64,000 bases of DNA from Oxyruncus cristatus (Eukaryota > Chordata > Aves > Passeriformes > Cotingidae): NCBI GenBank assembly GCA_013399855.1, contig VXAY01007414.1, forward strand, positions 620,625-684,624, written 5' to 3'. The position numbers and the translations under genes were made by a program. This document shows positions 61,440 to 64,000 of this stretch, piece by piece. Numbering within the stretch: the stretch's first letter is position 1; every line of letters begins with the position of its first letter. The notes below the pieces were generated by a model. That model was not told where the DNA came from. It saw nothing but the letters and a program-made list of their open reading frames with translations, and made no database searches.

Positions 61440-62120
61440 TGATGCCCTTCCAGCAGATAAAAGGGTGCTAATGTCCCCAAGGAGGAGCAGGACCTACATA
61501 CGTGAATCTTCCACCATTGGTCTCAGGAAGCCTTGGCTACTTCTTCCATTAAAGGGTAGACACCCACCAGAACACTGCCCACATGGGTCTGCCCACAAAT
61601 CCTGATCGTAAGCTCTAAGCCAGCTCCCCATCCATCCTAAGCCAGAGCTCCACACATTCCTGCTGCTCTCTCACAACTTGAGAAGAAAGAAAACTTCATC
61701 TCCATACTGTCCCAAGCTGTCCTTCTCAAAGTGCCTGTACCCATCCCCTACAGCACCCTAGCCCTCTCCTGTTGGATATCCCACCCCTTTCTGTGATCCC
61801 AGTGAGATCACAGTGCTGCAACCTATGCAGATCTCCAACTCCTGGTTGCCCCCAGAAGCTGCGTGTGTGAGTACACAGGGGCTTCAGAGAGGCCCCGAAA
61901 AAGGCATGAGAGCTCTCCCCATCATTTTATCCTGTTGACACTCTTGTTCATGTGCACACACTCGAGGTGGTCCACTTCTGTCCCAACTGTTGACAATGAG
62001 GTTGTCTCCTGTCCACTGCATCCAAACCCCTCTGCTTGACAACTCAATCCTGCTTCTTGGCCATCGCCTCCATCCCAGTTTAGAGCTCTACTGGACAAAT
62101 CTGCATTACCTCTTATTCTA
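61440..62120. other. C-rich block of unknown origin
   Basis: About 680 bp, visibly richer in C on the plus strand than its flanks (many CCC, CTGCC and TCCC words). It could be an old degenerate repeat, but I cannot assign a family. No coding frame is convincing. Confidence 0.3.
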
Positions 62121-62649
62121 AATGCTTTGAAACCTTACTGCTCAAAAGTAAGATTAATGCAAACCATGAGCATGATCTAATTATATACATCAGAATATAA
62201 GACCATATAAAATATTTCTTTGACTGTTAGAATACATCAAATCTGGTGCACACTTTTATCTTCTGCCCTCTAGGCTTAATTAGGTACTCTGCTCCTTCAG
62301 AAAAAAATATCCAAGTGCTCTCAATAAAAGGCAATAGCAATAGAGATGCTTTTCTCCCATGCACCTAATCAAATATATAAATGCTGAATCTGATAAAAAG
62401 CCTCAAGGTAAGCTTAACCTACAAAAAGGGCAAAGCAAAAGGGCAAAATCTTCACTGAAAACTGATAAAAAAAGCTACTTTTGCACTGGTACACACTGTT
62501 TCACAAAAATCAAAAGCTTAAATCCCCTTAGCTTAGTCTTTCAGACAGGAAAGCTCAAGCGAATTAAGTGAATTATCATTTACAAACTTCAAAAGGAGAG
62601 TGTTTATCAGCAGGATGTTTTCCCTGTTCATTGCGGCAGGGCTTCCCAG

Positions 62650-62865
62650 AGGCAGGTTTTCCAAGCTCGGCCGCAATGCCTGGAATGCGCCACTGGGTGG
62701 CTCCAGCGCACGGCCCCGAACGCGGCCCGACCCCTGTCCCGGCGCGAAGGACTCGAAGAATCCTTGTGACAACCCTCCGCAGAAGTTGGGGCGTAAGGGC
62801 GTACCTGCTGTCGCTGAATAAACATCACGTTTGTGAACACGCAAAGCGAGATGTGCGCTCTTCCT
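62650..62865. promoter_or_regulatory. Small CpG-dense patch, possible alternative promoter
   Basis: I count about 21 CpG dinucleotides in roughly 215 bp, while the flanking kilobases have very few. It includes CGAACGCGGCCCGA and GGCGCGAAGG. On the minus strand a donor-like CAGCAG/GTACGC sits at 62805/62804. It could be an internal or alternative first-exon promoter of ARHGAP21 (inference), or an unrelated CpG cluster. Confidence 0.35.
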
Positions 62866-64000
62866 GATTCCATCCCCACGAGCTGCCTCCTCAGCTCACT
62901 TGGGAACAGGAGCAACTTGCCGCAATGTAAATAGAAACCGTTTCATCCCTCTTCGCCCCCAAGGATCACACTAAATGCTGGAGAAAAATGTCTTACAGAC
63001 TTTGTCCCGTTTTTTTATCTTTAAAGGTGTAATACACAAAACTGACAGGTTAAGTTCTACTGGCACCTACATCCTCTGTCCCACAGTCATCTCTTCTCTT
63101 TCCAGGAGCACAAGTCCAAAGTTCTCTCCTTAGTGAGAATCCTGTTACCTTTTTAGAGCGCTTTGTGCCCTCTGGTCTCTATTTCAAGGCAAAACATGTA
63201 CTAGGCTGCCATAAACAAGCAGTAGTTGAGCTGTGATTCATAGTTTAGGTAGCTACACAAAAACTTCCAGAAAGTAATCTTGTTCCCACCTGCACAGGCC
63301 TCATAGTGAACCAAAGAAATATTTATTTACTGCTGTTCCTCCACTGAATAATAGATCTCAGATAACATTTTAGATAAACAGAACTACGTTACATCTTTAG
63401 ATGATTAGAGTTCTCCCTGTGAGAAGAAGAATACCACAGAGCTCCTTTCTCTAGACCACAAGTGGTATCTTCCATACTGGTTTGGCACAAATCATCAACT
63501 CCCTTCCTTTTCTAAAAGAATCTGCTTTTTCTTTTGGTATGTCAAAACAGATAAAGGATGTTTCAAGTTTGGGGAGTGATAAGGAGTAGGAAGAGATTAA
63601 CTTTTCACTGTTTAACACACAGGTGATGACAGCTGAGCAAAACTAGGAGGATGAAATGGATGAATCCATCTGCTTCCAAGAGAAAAGTAAGTTCAAATAA
63701 ATTCATATTTCCCAGAATGTTTCTAATATATCACAGCTACACAAAGAAAACAGAAACAGAAGTTCAGAAATGTCCTCTGTCTTCAACTAAGCAAGGTATT
63801 TAAAAATACACCAAAACCAGGTACCATTCTGTGCTACAAACCATAACCCACCAGTAAACCAAGCACTCAGCCTGCGGTGCCACCCAGCTTTGAGCAGGTT
63901 TGTCCCCAGGGAGCTGCACTGCTCTGCCAGGTGAAGCACAAACTGAAGCCCTGCACGTCGCACTCACAATGCAGCTCATCCCACCTCCCTATGTGCCTTC
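62866..64000. other. Right edge of window, no feature seen
   Basis: Unique sequence, becoming slightly more GC-rich after 63850. No coding exon is recognised. Confidence 0.5.

Noticed and set aside
62533..62915. Overlapping open frames of 70-100 codons on both strands in the CpG-dense patch
   Set aside because: These are expected in GC-rich sequence, where stop codons are rare. There is no family resemblance, and frames overlap on both strands.

Overview
The window looks like a piece of a bird chromosome. The dispersed repeats that can be recognised are CR1 LINE fragments, which dominate avian (and more generally sauropsid) genomes. Introns are short for a vertebrate and repeat density is low. 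The main gene reads as a close orthologue of mammalian ARHGAP21. It is eukaryotic single-gene sequence: there are no operons, CRISPR arrays, prokaryotic mobile elements or structural RNA genes that I could recognise.

One protein-coding gene fills most of the window: ARHGAP21, a PDZ-PH-RhoGAP protein that turns off Rho-family GTPases, on the minus strand. I could place 22 consecutive coding exons from 53905 down to the stop codon at 4814. All introns are GT-AG, every splice phase matches, and the joined reading is 1900 residues with no frameshift or internal stop. In order the exons encode: most of the PDZ domain (53.9-44.5 kb), a 30-nt microexon (36.5 kb), a 1.95-kb exon with a long disordered linker (33.0-35.0 kb), a cluster of small linker exons and the PH domain (19.1-16.9 kb), a second linker (15.9-13.9 kb), the RhoGAP domain with its arginine finger (13.9-10.6 kb), and a large terminal exon with the C-terminal tail and 3'UTR (6.5-about 4.0 kb). 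The N-terminal exons, including the PDZ carboxylate-binding loop and the start codon, are not found and probably lie beyond 64000.

Positions 1-3970 are downstream intergenic sequence with one short CR1 fragment. In mammals the next gene in that direction is KIAA1217, oriented towards ARHGAP21, but I see no convincing coding exon of it. The 13.9-kb intron between 19144 and 33017 holds four CR1 fragments in alternating orientation, two of them with recognisable reverse-transcriptase remnants. The remaining introns hold only simple repeats, two assembly gaps and a few short hairpins. At the right edge, inside or upstream of the 5' introns, there is a small CpG-dense patch near 62.65-62.86 kb.

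I found no previously undescribed multi-gene system. The observations most worth a second look are a splice acceptor whose last 15 intronic bases before the final G are all A, three Pumilio-type motifs in the short 3'UTR, an in-frame microexon between PDZ domain and linker, two near-perfect short palindromes, and the isolated CpG-dense patch.
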